A stretch of 64,000 nt of DNA, from NCBI RefSeq assembly GCF_022669015.1, contig NZ_JAKKSL010000001.1:1284059-1348058 (forward strand), in the 5' to 3' direction. Below the pieces are notes generated by a model that was not told where the DNA came from, ran no database searches, and saw only the letters and a list, made by a program, of their open reading frames with translations. A program made the translations under genes and the position numbers. Below are positions 19,565 to 28,724 of this stretch, piece after piece. Within the stretch, counting starts at the first letter, position 1, and every line of letters starts with the position of its first letter. The DNA is from Colwellia maritima (lineage in GTDB: Bacteria > Pseudomonadota > Gammaproteobacteria > Enterobacterales > Alteromonadaceae).

Positions 19565-19732
19565 TATATCCGCTCCACTTGAAGATGCAGGATTCAGCTA
19601 GAATTAGAAACGCCTTTAGACAAGACATTGATTGCAGGGAATGGTCACTCCCTTCTCAAAATCAATAACGTAGCATAAAGCGTTTCTAAACCGGCCTTCC
19701 TGAAACGAGCATCTTTAAGTGGAACGGATATA
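19565..19732. mobile_element. MITE-like element with terminal inverted repeats
   Basis: A 168-bp non-coding segment bounded by TATATCCGCTCCACTTGAAG and the inverted copy ending AAGTGGAACGGATATA, with about 21 of 23 bases matching. An inner pair, TTAGAAACGCCTTTA and ATAAAGCGTTTCTAA, repeats the symmetry, so the whole element can fold on itself. It contains no frame. No target duplication beyond TA could be fixed. It stops four bases before the lysine riboswitch and therefore may lie between that riboswitch and its old promoter. Confidence 0.7.
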
Positions 19733-19736
19733 GAGG

Positions 19737-19947
19737 GGCCAGAAGAGGAGCGTTAACCAGGTAATTATCATTGTGTTATTTTTAACACACAAAGATCAAA
19801 CTTTGCTAATGATAATGAGGGGGATTAACGCCGAGATAAACGTTTTTTTGATGAAACCTTTATCGGTTGTTTGGGCTGAATCCCGACAACTGTCACTGAT
19901 ATTGACTTGCCAAGGGTAGGTTATAATTGAGTGGAGAGCTTCTGGCC
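19737..19947 (+). ncRNA. Lysine riboswitch (L box) before the dap operon
   Basis: The aptamer closes with P1, GGCCAGAAG (19737-19745) against CTTCTGGCC (19939-19947). Next come the conserved AGAGGAGC, then P2 GCGTTAA against TTAACGC, an inner ATTATCATT/AATGATAAT arm, GCCGAGAT, a GATAAA/TTTATC arm and the signature GTTGT..GGGCTGAATCCC..ACAAC, nearly the same as the E. coli lysC leader, and a TCACT/AGTGG arm. Lysine binding in this family turns down the downstream genes, which here are dapA, dapD, a LysA-like and an AstE-like gene. Confidence 0.94.
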
Positions 19948-20086
19948 TTTGCATAAAAGCCAGTAAACGTCCTGTTTGCAAAAAATACTCCGGTATTTTA
20001 TTTGGCTCTTAGTAAATGCCGTTAAGTTCTCCGAACTAATTTGTATTGCGTTCAGCGCAGTGCAATCATTAATGAGTTCGAGAGCA
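19948..20086 (+). promoter_or_regulatory. Expression platform of the lysine riboswitch
   Basis: GCCAG near 19959 can pair with the CTGGC that forms the 3' side of P1, giving a mutually exclusive fold. A short hairpin, AAAATAC-TCCG-GTATTTT, followed by ATTT, may be a weak terminator near 19984-20004. A second small hairpin, AGTTC-TCC-GAACT, lies near 20026. Which of these is the switch cannot be told by eye. Confidence 0.45.
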
Positions 20087-21076
20087 ATGAAAAATACATC
20101 ATCTATTAACATAAATTCTCAAGGTAATGGCAGCCAAGGTCGTATCGCACACAGTATTGAGAAATTTCCGCTATGGACCGCGTTAGTCACCCCTTTTCTT
20201 GAAAATAATCACATTGATTTTACTAGTTTAAAAACCATTGCCACAGCGCAAGCTAAAGCGGGTAATGGTTTATTGTTACTTGGTAGTACCGGTGAAGGTT
20301 TGGCGTTAACCCATGCTGAGCAGTTAAGTATCGTTGAGTTTGTTTGTGGTTTATCCCTTGAAGTACCAATTATGGTAGCAGTAGGAGGATATAATTTACC
20401 AGAACAAATCAGTTGGGTTGAACGTTGTAATAAGCTAAATATTGACTGTTTTCTACTGGGAAGTCCCCTTTATGCAAAGCCCGGTGTTGTTGGTCAAACA
20501 CAGTGGTTTGAAGCGTTATTAGATGCAGCTAAATTTCCTTGCATGCTTTACAACGTACCTTCTCGAAGTGGCGTTGAAATTCCTGTAGAAACAGTACAAA
20601 ACTTACAAAATCACCCTAATTGTTGGGCGATGAAAGAGGCGAGTGGAGATCTAACTAAGTTTTTGAATTACCGTCAATCATGCCCGTCTATTGAGTTATA
20701 TAGTGGTGAAGATGCTATGTTGCCCTATTTAGTGCCGGCAGGCGTGAAAGGTTTAGTGTCTGTGTGCGCTAATGCTTGGCCACAAGCTACTCAAACCTAC
20801 GTACAGTTATGTTTATCGGGTCAAACGGAAAGTATGTTTCCGCTTTGGAATAATGCAGTAGCGTCGCTTTTTTGCGTTGCTAATCCCATTCCCGTGAAAG
20901 TGTTAATGCAACAACAACAAAATATTCAAACGCCCATATTACGTGCACCACTGACCCACTTGGAGTTATCTAATAACAGCGAGTTATTAGATTTTGATAA
21001 ACAAATTAATCAATGGTTAGCACAAGTTAGCCAGTCTTCTTTTATAAATACAGTTGAAAATAGGAATATCGCATGA
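20087..21076 (+). CDS. dapA: 4-hydroxy-tetrahydrodipicolinate synthase family protein
   Basis: DapA condenses pyruvate with aspartate semialdehyde at the start of the lysine and diaminopimelate branch. The TIM-barrel protein has GSTGEGLAL (the DapA GTTGE loop), the catalytic Tyr in MLYNVPSRSGVE and the Schiff-base Lys in WAMKEASGDL. The ATG at 20087 (MKNTSSIN) is the likely start: the frame stays open further upstream, but that stretch is leader RNA. The family also contains other pyruvate-dependent lyases, but the lysine riboswitch and dapD next to it settle the role. The stop overlaps the dapD ATG by four bases. Confidence 0.92.
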   Translation: MKNTSSININSQGNGSQGRIAHSIEKFPLWTALVTPFLENNHIDFTSLKTIATAQAKAGNGLLLLGSTGEGLALTHAEQLSIVEFVCGLSLEVPIMVAVGGYNLPEQISWVERCNKLNIDCFLLGSPLYAKPGVVGQTQWFEALLDAAKFPCMLYNVPSRSGVEIPVETVQNLQNHPNCWAMKEASGDLTKFLNYRQSCPSIELYSGEDAMLPYLVPAGVKGLVSVCANAWPQATQTYVQLCLSGQTESMFPLWNNAVASLFCVANPIPVKVLMQQQQNIQTPILRAPLTHLELSNNSELLDFDKQINQWLAQVSQSSFINTVENRNIA

Positions 21077-21823
21077 ACTGGCAAGATGTTATAGCACAGT
21101 TAGAAACAGGCGCATTACGTGCAGCAAATCAAGATGAGAATGGAAATTGGCATGCTAATGTCGAAGTAAAACAAGGTATATTAGCGGCATTTAAAGCAGG
21201 AAAAAACATAAGTTTTACCGATAATTATCAAGGTTTTGTTGATAAAGACAATTTGCCGGCTCGTCAATTTTCACCAGAAGATGGTGTGCGTTTAGTCCCT
21301 GGTGGCTCTTCTGTTCGTGCAGGCGCTTATGTAGCTGAAGGCGTTATTATCATGCCGCCGGCCTTATATTAATGTTGGTGCATATGTAGATAGCGGTACT
21401 ATGGTGGATAGCCATGCCTTGATTGGTTCATGTGCTCAAGTAGGCCGCAAAGTCCATGTGTCTGCCGCGGTGCAAATTGGTGGTGTGTTAGAGCCTATTG
21501 GTGCTAGCCCTGTTATTATCGAAGATAACGCCTTTTTAAGTGCAGGCGTTGTAATAGTTGAAGGTATTGTAGTGAAGAAGGGCGCTGTATTAGCCCCAGG
21601 CGTTACGTTATCTAAATCCGTACCAGTATATGATTGTGTTAATGAAGTGATGCGTGAAAAAGGCGCTGAAATTCCTGAAAATGCTATTGTAGTACCGGGT
21701 ACGCGACCTGTAAAAGGTGAATGGGCTAAAGCACAGGGCTTGAATATGGCCTGTGCTTTGATTGTTAAATATCGTGACGAACAAAGTGACGCGGCACTCG
21801 AATTAGAGTCAATTTTGAGATAA
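21073..21823 (+). CDS. dapD: Tetrahydrodipicolinate N-succinyltransferase, frameshifted
   Basis: DapD transfers succinyl from succinyl-CoA to tetrahydrodipicolinate in the succinylase route to diaminopimelate. It is a left-handed beta-helix protein with hexapeptide repeats, and the visible motifs include VGAYVDSGTMVDSHALIGSC and SAAVQIGGVLEPIGASPVII. An extra T near 21367 (MPPA then YINVG) splits it into two frames. At about 250 residues the protein is slightly shorter than the 270-280 usual for DapD. It is coupled to dapA by an ATGA overlap and followed by the lysA-like gene after five bases. Confidence 0.92.
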
Positions 21824-21828
21824 GCATT

Positions 21829-23049
21829 ATGACTAAACCCGCTTGGTTCGACCCCACGATTGAATATGCATTATTAGCGCATCAATCGCCAGAAGATGAA
21901 CAAGGTTATTTTGTTTATCAACTTGATGCCTTAAAGCAGCACTTAGCTAAATTACAGCAGCAAGATGTGATTAAGTTATGGTTTGCCGTAAAAGCTAATC
22001 CCTTATCAAAAATTATTCAAACCTTTGATAGTCAAGGCTTCAATTTTGATGTAGCCGGCTCAGGTGAGTTAGCACAAGTATTAGCACAAGGAATTAGTCC
22101 GAATAGGATTCTTAACACTGGGCCTGCTAAATCTAAAAAACAACTTGCGGCCTTTTTAAAACAAGGCGTTGCTACGTTTGTTGTAGAAAGTTTAAACCAA
22201 TTAATCTGGCTTAATGAAATTGTTCAGGATGAAAACTTTAAAAAGCCAACGGTGTTATTGCGAGTGCAATTACAGTGGCCTGACGGTGAAAAAAACCCGC
22301 TAGGGGGTAACAGTTTAACGCCTTTTGGTTTGTCAGTACGAGAATGGCAAAGTGTGCGGGTAAGTGATTATCCGGCCTTGAATATTTGTGGATTACATAT
22401 TTTTCAATGGGGCAATATGCTCAGTAATGAAAAAATGTATTCATTATGGGAGCAAATGGTTGCACCCTTAATAAAACTCGCTACGCATATAGGCATGGAT
22501 TTAAAAATTCTTGACCTAGGCGGTGGCTTGGGTATTGACTATGTTGGGGAAGGAAACACATTAGTGTGGCAACAAATTATCCGCGATTTAGCGGATATAA
22601 AAGCCCAAGCAGGGGTTGATGAACTTTGGTTAGAGTTAGGACGTTTTGCGGTAGCAGAGTGTGGCTATTATGTTGTGCCTGTGGTTGACAGAAAAATAAA
22701 TTATGGCCAAGAACAATTAGTATTGGCAGCAGGTATTAACCATATTATTCGTCCGGCTATTACCGACCAACCCTTTCCAGTCACTTTGCTTCGTCAGTCG
22801 GAGCAAGTTGAACAATACTTTGATATTCATGGTCCGTTATGTACTAGCATGGATAAATTAGGGCAACTACCTTTACCAGAAGATGTTCAGGTAGGAGATG
22901 AATTAGTCTTTGGTTACTGTGGTGCCTATGGGTTTACTGAAAGCATGCCATTCTTTTTGTGCCATCAACTGGCAGCAGAATATGTTATGCAAAAGGGCGA
23001 ATTGGTTGAAATTAGAGCCGCTAAACCTGCAAGTACCTATCTTGCGTAA
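21829..23049 (+). CDS. lysA: Diaminopimelate decarboxylase-like PLP enzyme
   Basis: A fold-III PLP decarboxylase of 406 residues. The PLP Lys is in FAVKANPLSK, the phosphate-binding loop is DLGGGLGIDY, and GRFAVAECGYYVV and GPLCTSMDKLG match the LysA/ornithine decarboxylase active sites. The Cys and Tyr that complete the site across the dimer are in GPLCTS and GYCGAYGFT. Given the operon and riboswitch, decarboxylation of meso-diaminopimelate to lysine is the likely reaction; carboxynorspermidine decarboxylase-type relatives are an alternative. A hairpin at 23047-23070 separates it from the next gene. Confidence 0.82.
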   Translation: MTKPAWFDPTIEYALLAHQSPEDEQGYFVYQLDALKQHLAKLQQQDVIKLWFAVKANPLSKIIQTFDSQGFNFDVAGSGELAQVLAQGISPNRILNTGPAKSKKQLAAFLKQGVATFVVESLNQLIWLNEIVQDENFKKPTVLLRVQLQWPDGEKNPLGGNSLTPFGLSVREWQSVRVSDYPALNICGLHIFQWGNMLSNEKMYSLWEQMVAPLIKLATHIGMDLKILDLGGGLGIDYVGEGNTLVWQQIIRDLADIKAQAGVDELWLELGRFAVAECGYYVVPVVDRKINYGQEQLVLAAGINHIIRPAITDQPFPVTLLRQSEQVEQYFDIHGPLCTSMDKLGQLPLPEDVQVGDELVFGYCGAYGFTESMPFFLCHQLAAEYVMQKGELVEIRAAKPASTYLA

Positions 23050-23070
23050 ATCTACTTTATGTAAAGTAGA
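23047..23070. terminator. Intercistronic hairpin after the lysA-like gene
   Basis: AATCTACTTT and AAAGTAGATT pair around a short ATGT loop, but only AGCTTTTG follows. It may attenuate or stabilise the transcript before the last gene of the operon. Confidence 0.45.
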
Positions 23071-23095
23071 TTAGCTTTTGTTTGAGAGATAAAAG

Positions 23096-24313
23096 ATGAA
23101 AGAAAATATGAATACCTTCAAAGCCAATACGTTCAAAAAAAGTATTATCCATATGGGGGAAATGGCCAGTGGTGCCAAACTGACAGTACCTGTTTATTCT
23201 TTTGAGGTTGAACCAACAGATCAAGGTGCTAGTTTTGAGAATAAAGTACCTAATGTTTATATTCAAGCCAATATGCATGGCGCTGAAGTGCAAGGTAATG
23301 CGGTAATTTTTCAGTTACTTGAGTTATTAAAAAACTGTGATATTCAAAGTAATATAACGCTAGTGCCTTATGCTAACCCTGTTGCTTGCAATCATAAAAA
23401 TGGTGAATATACATTAGGCCGATTTGACCCTATTACAGGGGTTAATTGGAACCGAATGTATCACTTTGACGAAATGGTTATCGCACCTTTTGCAGAGCGC
23501 AATATTGATGCTTCGGATGCTGAAATTCAAGCAAAATTTCAAGAATTATTGTTGGCGCAAATTGAACAAAAACTCGACCATAATATTTGGGGGTTAACCA
23601 CAGGGCAGCGTATTGCTTATCAGCTGCAACGTATGGCGCATCAAGCCGATTTAGTGCTTGATTTACACACAGGGCCAATCGCGAGTAAACATTTATATTG
23701 CCCTGAGTATGCTAAAGCAAGCGCAAGTTATTTTGATATACCTCATACGTTATTAATTCCTAACGATTTTGGTGGCGCGATGGATGAGTCAACATTTTGT
23801 CCATGGTGGAGTTTACAAGAAGCGTATCAAAAATTGGGTAGAAATTTTGTGATGGGTAAAGGTATCTTCGCGAAAGAAAGTTTCACAGTTGAGCTAGGCT
23901 CTCAGGAGCAAATTGATTTAGCAGTAGCACACCAAGATGCCTTAAGTATTTTAAGTTATTTACAATATAAAGGGGTTATTGCTCAAAAGAATGATAACTC
24001 AACTCCCTTGCAAAATGGACAATCTAACGGTTATTTTCCGCAAGAAATGACACGCTACGCTTGTTACTTAGATGATTACAAAGCCTTGTATTCGCCAATG
24101 GGAGGGATGGTGGATTACTTAGCCGAATTTGGCAAGCCATTGCCGGGGGAGCCATTGGCTCGCATTTTACGGATGGATAATTATGGTGATGGTGATCCAT
24201 TACATAATGTCTGTTTAGATAGAACCGTGATACCAATTTTGCATTTTGCATCGGCTAGTGTAAACCAAGGAACAGAGCTCTATAAAGTTTTTTGCAACTA
24301 CTTTGAGCTTTAA
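23096..24313 (+). CDS. AstE/aspartoacylase-type desuccinylase in the lysine operon
   Basis: A 405-residue zinc carboxypeptidase-fold protein of the succinylglutamate desuccinylase/aspartoacylase family. NMHGAEVQGN gives the HxxE zinc ligands, VLDLHTGP the second His, and FTVELGSQEQ the catalytic Glu. Family members hydrolyse N-acyl amino acids; AstE splits N-succinylglutamate. As the last gene of a lysine-riboswitch operon with dapD, it may hydrolyse N-succinyl-LL-diaminopimelate and stand in for DapE, which belongs to an unrelated sequence family. That role is inference. GAGAG precedes the ATG at 23096. Confidence 0.8.
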   Translation: MKENMNTFKANTFKKSIIHMGEMASGAKLTVPVYSFEVEPTDQGASFENKVPNVYIQANMHGAEVQGNAVIFQLLELLKNCDIQSNITLVPYANPVACNHKNGEYTLGRFDPITGVNWNRMYHFDEMVIAPFAERNIDASDAEIQAKFQELLLAQIEQKLDHNIWGLTTGQRIAYQLQRMAHQADLVLDLHTGPIASKHLYCPEYAKASASYFDIPHTLLIPNDFGGAMDESTFCPWWSLQEAYQKLGRNFVMGKGIFAKESFTVELGSQEQIDLAVAHQDALSILSYLQYKGVIAQKNDNSTPLQNGQSNGYFPQEMTRYACYLDDYKALYSPMGGMVDYLAEFGKPLPGEPLARILRMDNYGDGDPLHNVCLDRTVIPILHFASASVNQGTELYKVFCNYFEL

Positions 24314-24364
24314 CCAGTATTTAAATAATATTTAACTATTGATAGTGAAATAAGGATGAGAACG

Positions 24365-24390
24365 CTCACTTATTAATTTTGTGAGTTTTT
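24365..24390 (+). terminator. Weak terminator after the lysine operon
   Basis: CTCAC and GTGAG pair around an AT-rich loop and are followed by five T. It is short but well placed, about 60 bases past the stop. Confidence 0.4.
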
Positions 24391-24419
24391 GTGAGTATTG
24401 TTTTCTTGTAGAAAGAACT

Positions 24420-24440
24420 CTTGTGTTATATTATCACAAG
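24420..24440. promoter_or_regulatory. Zur box overlapping a promoter
   Basis: TGTGTTATATTATCACA matches the gammaproteobacterial Zur consensus TGTTATANTATAACA at 14 of 15 positions in its centre and forms the palindrome CTTGTG..CACAAG. A -35 TTGTAG and -10 TATTAT with 17-base spacing overlap it, so Zur with zinc would block transcription. It stands before a small secreted protein gene and the His-rich TonB receptor. Confidence 0.72.
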
Positions 24441-24444
24441 CAAT

Positions 24445-24762
24445 ATGACATTACCTTTTCGCTCTAAACAAATCAGTGCTAAAAAACCATCAACCATGAC
24501 TGCGCTTGCACTCGTGGTTTTTGTAGTGTTATTGATAACGTCAACATTTGTGCACGCCAGTCACGTTGCAATCAATGATATTAATATTGAACAACAAGAG
24601 TGTTATATATGTCATCAAGGGCTTGATACCCCACCTGACTTATCACTGATAAAAAATGATTTTATTGCAAGTTATTGCTATATGGTTGCTGATGTTAACT
24701 CTGCTCAATTTAAAGTTAATACCTTTGTTCAACCACACTTAAGAGCACCACCAGTGTTTTAG
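24445..24762 (+). CDS. Small secreted protein before the zinc TonB receptor
   Basis: A 105-residue protein with an N-terminal signal or anchor (ALALVVFVVLLITSTFVHA) and a mature part holding ECYICHQGLDTPP, with two Cys and His in a CxxCH arrangement. I remember similar short proteins next to zinc-type TonB receptors in marine gammaproteobacteria, but no function is known to me. Heme attachment at CYICH is possible in principle, yet the rest is too short for a cytochrome fold. The Zur box ends four bases before the first ATG (24445), so the true start may be the ATG at 24496. It is probably cotranscribed with the receptor. Confidence 0.65.
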   Translation: MTLPFRSKQISAKKPSTMTALALVVFVVLLITSTFVHASHVAINDINIEQQECYICHQGLDTPPDLSLIKNDFIASYCYMVADVNSAQFKVNTFVQPHLRAPPVF

Positions 24763-24856
24763 TAAATTTTTATATTATTTTAATCATCAGCCAACATTAA
24801 TTATTACGTTAAGTTTGTTGTTGATAAACATTATTAATTTTTATTGGAACACAGTC

Positions 24857-27315
24857 ATGTTTATTCATTCTTTTTTAACAAAGAAGCGTTATGCTACTTT
24901 TTCTTTAAGCTTATTAGCTGTATCGCTAGGTTATAGCTCGGTAACCCTCGCACAAAATATTTCGGGAAAAGTTGTTGACCAAAAAGGAAAACCTGTTAGC
25001 TCAGCTGTAGTTAGCGTTAACGGTATAGCACAATTTATTACCACAGATGAATTAGGTCTTTTCACACTTTCAAATTTACGAGCAGGCCAAGTTGAACTGC
25101 ATACTACGGCTAAAAACTACGCTCATAAAAATCAATATATTACCCTTGAACAGGCTGATATATCTGATGTGGTTATTCAACTTTCACCTTCTGCATTAGA
25201 AGTGATAGATGTATACGCGACCCCATTACATTCTTCTACGATTGAATCGGCTTTACCAGTTAATGTTCTGTCGGGTGATGCCCTTAAATTAAAACAAGCC
25301 TCCACCTTAGGAGAGACGTTAAAAAATGAAGTGGGTGTTCATTCAAATTTTTATGGTTCAGTTACCAGTAGCCCTATTATTCGTGGTTTGGACGGTCCTC
25401 GCGTACTAATTACACAAAATGGTTTAGATGCCGGTGATGCGTCACGTGTTGGTGCCGATCATGCAGTATCTGCTGAAACAAGTACCGCTACTCAAATTGA
25501 GGTGTTACGTGGGCCACTACGTTGTTTTATGGCAGTGGTGCAATAGGTGGTGTAGTGAATGTGGTAGATAACCGTGTTCCTAAATCAAGTGAAACATTAG
25601 CAGAATGGTTGTTACAATATAACGATGTATCTGATGAAAAACAGGGATCTTTTTCTGCTCAAACAGGTAGTGAAAATTTTGCTGTGCATCTTGATGGTTT
25701 TTGGCGTGATCTTGGTGATTATCGTTTACCAAGTGATTTTGATGCCCATGCCCATGAAGAAGAACATGAAGAAGAACATGAAGAGGGTGAAGAACTGGAA
25801 GAAACACCTAGTCATTTAGCTAACTCAGCATCCGAATCCAGTGGTTTTACCTTAGGCTCTAGTTACATATTTGATCAAGGCTATGTTGGGGTTTCTTATG
25901 GAAAAATGAGTCGTGACTATGGTATTCCAGGTCATACACATCATGACGAAGAAGAGCATAACGAAGAAGCAATTGATGAAGGTACGCAAGCTGAGATGGA
26001 GCAAGACAGAGTACAACTGCTAAGTGAGGTAAACTTTGATAAACATTTCATTAAGCAGTTATCAACTAAAATGGCTTATACCGACTACCAAGATCGAGAA
26101 ATTGAAGATGGCGAAGTTGGCACTACGTTTAATAATGAAAGTATTGAAGTGAAAACAGATTTATACCATCAAGAAACATATGGTTGGCAAGGTGCTTGGA
26201 CGTTGCATTATAAAAAATCTGATTTTGAAGCTATCGGCGAAGAAGCTTTTTCTCCACCGTCTACCACGGAAAGTTTTGCGGTTGCGTGGTTAGAAGAAAA
26301 ACATTTTGACAACCTTTTACTACAAGTTGGTGCTAGAGTTGAGCGTGTTAATATTACTGAAAAAGGTGAAGGGGTTGATTTGTCTGTTTTTGAACATGAC
26401 GACGATCATGATCATCAGGATGACCATGATGCAGAAAACATTTCATTTGGTAAGCAAAATTTCACCCCAGTAAGTGCCTCTACAGGGCTCGTATGGAATT
26501 ATCAAACGGGCTATAACCTAGGTGTTTCACTTGCGCTTTCTCAACGTGCACCTTCAGCTGCAGAATTATTTTCATTTGGTCCTCACATAGGTACCAACAC
26601 ATTTGAAGTAGGGGCGCTTTATGATTTATCGTCAGAAAATGGCGAAGTACATGTAGATGCATTCCCACAAACGCCAGATATTGAAACTTCTTACAGCCTT
26701 GATTTAACGTGGCGTAAGTTTGAGGGTGATTTTGGTTTTATCATCAGTGCTTTTTATAATCATGTTACAGACTATTACTATCAGCAAGATACCGGGTTAT
26801 TTTTTGAAGCGGCACATGAGCATGAAGAAGATGTGCACACAGACGATGAAATAGATGAAGAGGGTTTACCCATTTTAGTTTATCGCCAAGACGATGTTGA
26901 CATGTATGGTGTTGAAGTTGAGTTTGTATATCAAATTGCAGCACCGTTAAAAGCACGATTATTTGGTGATTACATAAACGCACAATTATCTGATGGTGGG
27001 TATTTACCGAGAACACCGCCTATGCGTATTGGTGGCGTGTTACAATACCAAGGTGATAGTTATGATGGTGAATTCAGCGTTAATCATTATTTTGAACAAG
27101 ATAACATTGGTTCATTAGAAACTAAAACGGCGTCATATACTTTACTAGATATCAACATGAATTATTATATTGACGGTATTGGTAATGATTTAGTGGTCTA
27201 TATCAAAGGCAATAATTTAACAGATGAAGTGGCGAAAGTGCATTCGTCATTTTTAAAAGACGTGTCGCCATTACCAGGACGTAATTTTAGCATTGGTATA
27301 CGCGGAAGTTTTTAA
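24857..27315 (+). CDS. TonB-dependent receptor for zinc (ZnuD-like), frameshifted
   Basis: An outer-membrane receptor of about 818 residues. Order: a signal peptide, a carboxypeptidase-regulatory-like beta domain (NISGKVVDQKGKPVSSAVVSV), the plug (LNVLSG..LKLKQASTLGET.. ..PIIRGLDGPRVLI) and a 22-strand barrel ending in ISIGIRGSF-like aromatic C-terminus (FSIGIRGSF). Extracellular loops carry several His/Glu/Asp-rich stretches (HAHEEEHEEEHEEG, HTHHDEEEH, HDDDHDHQDDHD, HEHEEDVH), as in ZnuD zinc receptors. A frameshift near 25525 splits EVLRGP from LFYGSGAIGG. The Zur box upstream supports zinc-starvation control. Confidence 0.85.
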
Positions 27316-27470
27316 GCAAGTATTGAACGTTTTGCTGAGTATTTAGTTTTTGAGATGCGCATTCATACACAAGTTTTAATAATACTGATTGGCTAAGTCG
27401 ATTACATTAATATTTATGATAGTATTTGACTTGTTATAGTTATTGTTTTTACCAAACAGGTGGTTAATGA

Positions 27471-27677
27471 ATGGATAGCGCATCAATAATGGTTTGGAGT
27501 GTTTTATTTGGTGGTATCGGAATAGGTTACTTTATGTATGGAAAAAAGCAAAAAGCGATTGTGCCATTCTGTACGGGATTAGCGCTTTTTGTATACCCAT
27601 ACTTTATGCCTAATGTTACGCTATTGTTAGCTGTTGGGGTTGTGTTAGTCGCCATTCCTTATTTCATTAAACTGTAA
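27471..27677 (+). CDS. Small inner-membrane protein, 68 aa
   Basis: Three hydrophobic segments (residues 7-22, 28-45 and 48-64) separated by the charged YGKKQKA loop mark a small integral membrane protein. GGTGG precedes the ATG. A thioesterase gene follows after 30 bases on the same strand. The function is unknown; related short proteins exist in gammaproteobacteria. Confidence 0.75.
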   Translation: MDSASIMVWSVLFGGIGIGYFMYGKKQKAIVPFCTGLALFVYPYFMPNVTLLLAVGVVLVAIPYFIKL

Positions 27678-27707
27678 AGCGCGGTATAAACTATTGGGAG
27701 AAAATCT

Positions 27708-28115
27708 TTGGCAACTAAAGATGAAATAATTGATTTTATGAAGGCAGATTTTCCTCAGGCTAAATGCACGATTGAATCCGTAGGTAAGCAGTCGTCAGTC
27801 GTTAAACAGTCAATAGGATTTGATGAATTAAGACCTGGCAATACAGTGTCTGGCCCTGTTTTGATGGCTGTTGCTGATTATGCTTTATATGTTGCTATTT
27901 TAGGTGAGATTGGCATTGTGTCATTAACTGTTACTACCAGTATGACTATCAATTTTATGAGAAAACCTTCATCTACCAAGCCCATTATTGGTGAATGTAA
28001 ATTACTGAAAGTAGGTAAAACACTTATTGTCGGAGAGGTGTCGTTATATTCACAAGGCGATCCTAAAACGGTCGCTCATGTGGTGGGTACATATTCAGTG
28101 CCACACTCAAAATAA
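27708..28115 (+). CDS. PaaI-like hotdog thioesterase
   Basis: A 135-residue hotdog-fold acyl-CoA thioesterase of the PaaI group. ELRPGNTVSGPVLMAVADYALYVAI corresponds to the substrate-binding helix with its catalytic Asp, and TTSMTINFMRKP forms the central strand. The substrate is not evident. It starts at TTG (27708), with GGGAG eight bases before it; no in-frame ATG fits. It lies in a plus-strand run with the small membrane protein and the flavoprotein. Confidence 0.85.
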   Translation: MATKDEIIDFMKADFPQAKCTIESVGKQSSVVKQSIGFDELRPGNTVSGPVLMAVADYALYVAILGEIGIVSLTVTTSMTINFMRKPSSTKPIIGECKLLKVGKTLIVGEVSLYSQGDPKTVAHVVGTYSVPHSK

Positions 28116-28173
28116 CGGGTAATGCGTTATAGAATGTTTGGCAATAGATAATACGTTGTACAGGAGCAGTTTA

Positions 28174-28688
28174 ATGGATAGTTTGCTAAAAACAGCTATT
28201 ATTTTAGGTACTGCTAGAGCAGAGGGTAATACCCATAAGTTAGTTAAGTGTTATCAAGCATATCAAGCTGCCGATGTGTTTTTTTTATCAGATTACGCTA
28301 TCTCAATGTTTGATTATGAGCATAGAAATCAAGAAGATGATTTTATTAACTTAGCTAAGATGCTACTGCATTACGATTACTTGATTTTTGCAACCCCAAT
28401 GTACTGGTATTCTATGAGCGGGCAGATGAAAGTTTTTTTGACCGTTTATCCGATCTTTTAACGATTAAAAAAGAAATAGGACGTGGTTTACAAGGTAAGT
28501 ATTGTTCTGTATTAGCGACAGGGTCTGATAATGAATCGCCTTTGTGTTTTGAGCAACCCTTTATTCTTTCGGCAAATTATCTCGGTATGATTTATCATGA
28601 CATGCTTTATTGCCCATGCGAATATGACTTTGTAGAGAAAGATCATATAGATAAATTATTAAAATTTATCGCGTTAAGTCCCTGCTAG
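28174..28688 (+). CDS. NADPH-dependent FMN reductase/flavodoxin-fold protein, frameshifted
   Basis: The protein begins with ILGTARAEGNTHKLV, the FMN phosphate-binding loop of the family, and has FATPMYWYSMSGQMKVF, the conserved second flavin loop. After FMK..VF the frame is lost near 28435; the next frame continues with DRLSDLLTIKKEIG and ends at 28686-28688 in KFIALSPC. Joined, the length is about 171 residues, normal for the family. CAGGAG precedes the ATG at 28174. The acceptor is unknown; quinones or iron chelates are typical for relatives. Confidence 0.82.
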
Positions 28689-28724
28689 TTATGTTTTTTC
28701 TTGTTCCCAAAAGAGCTTATTAAA

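Noticed and set aside
24445..24762. Cytochrome c reading of the CYICH motif
   Set aside because: The protein is too short and has no distal Met or other cytochrome features; the Zur context favours zinc.
25580..26668. Minus-strand frames rich in His and Leu inside the TonB receptor
   Set aside because: They are the antisense of the acidic/His-rich loops and other coding strands of the receptor gene.
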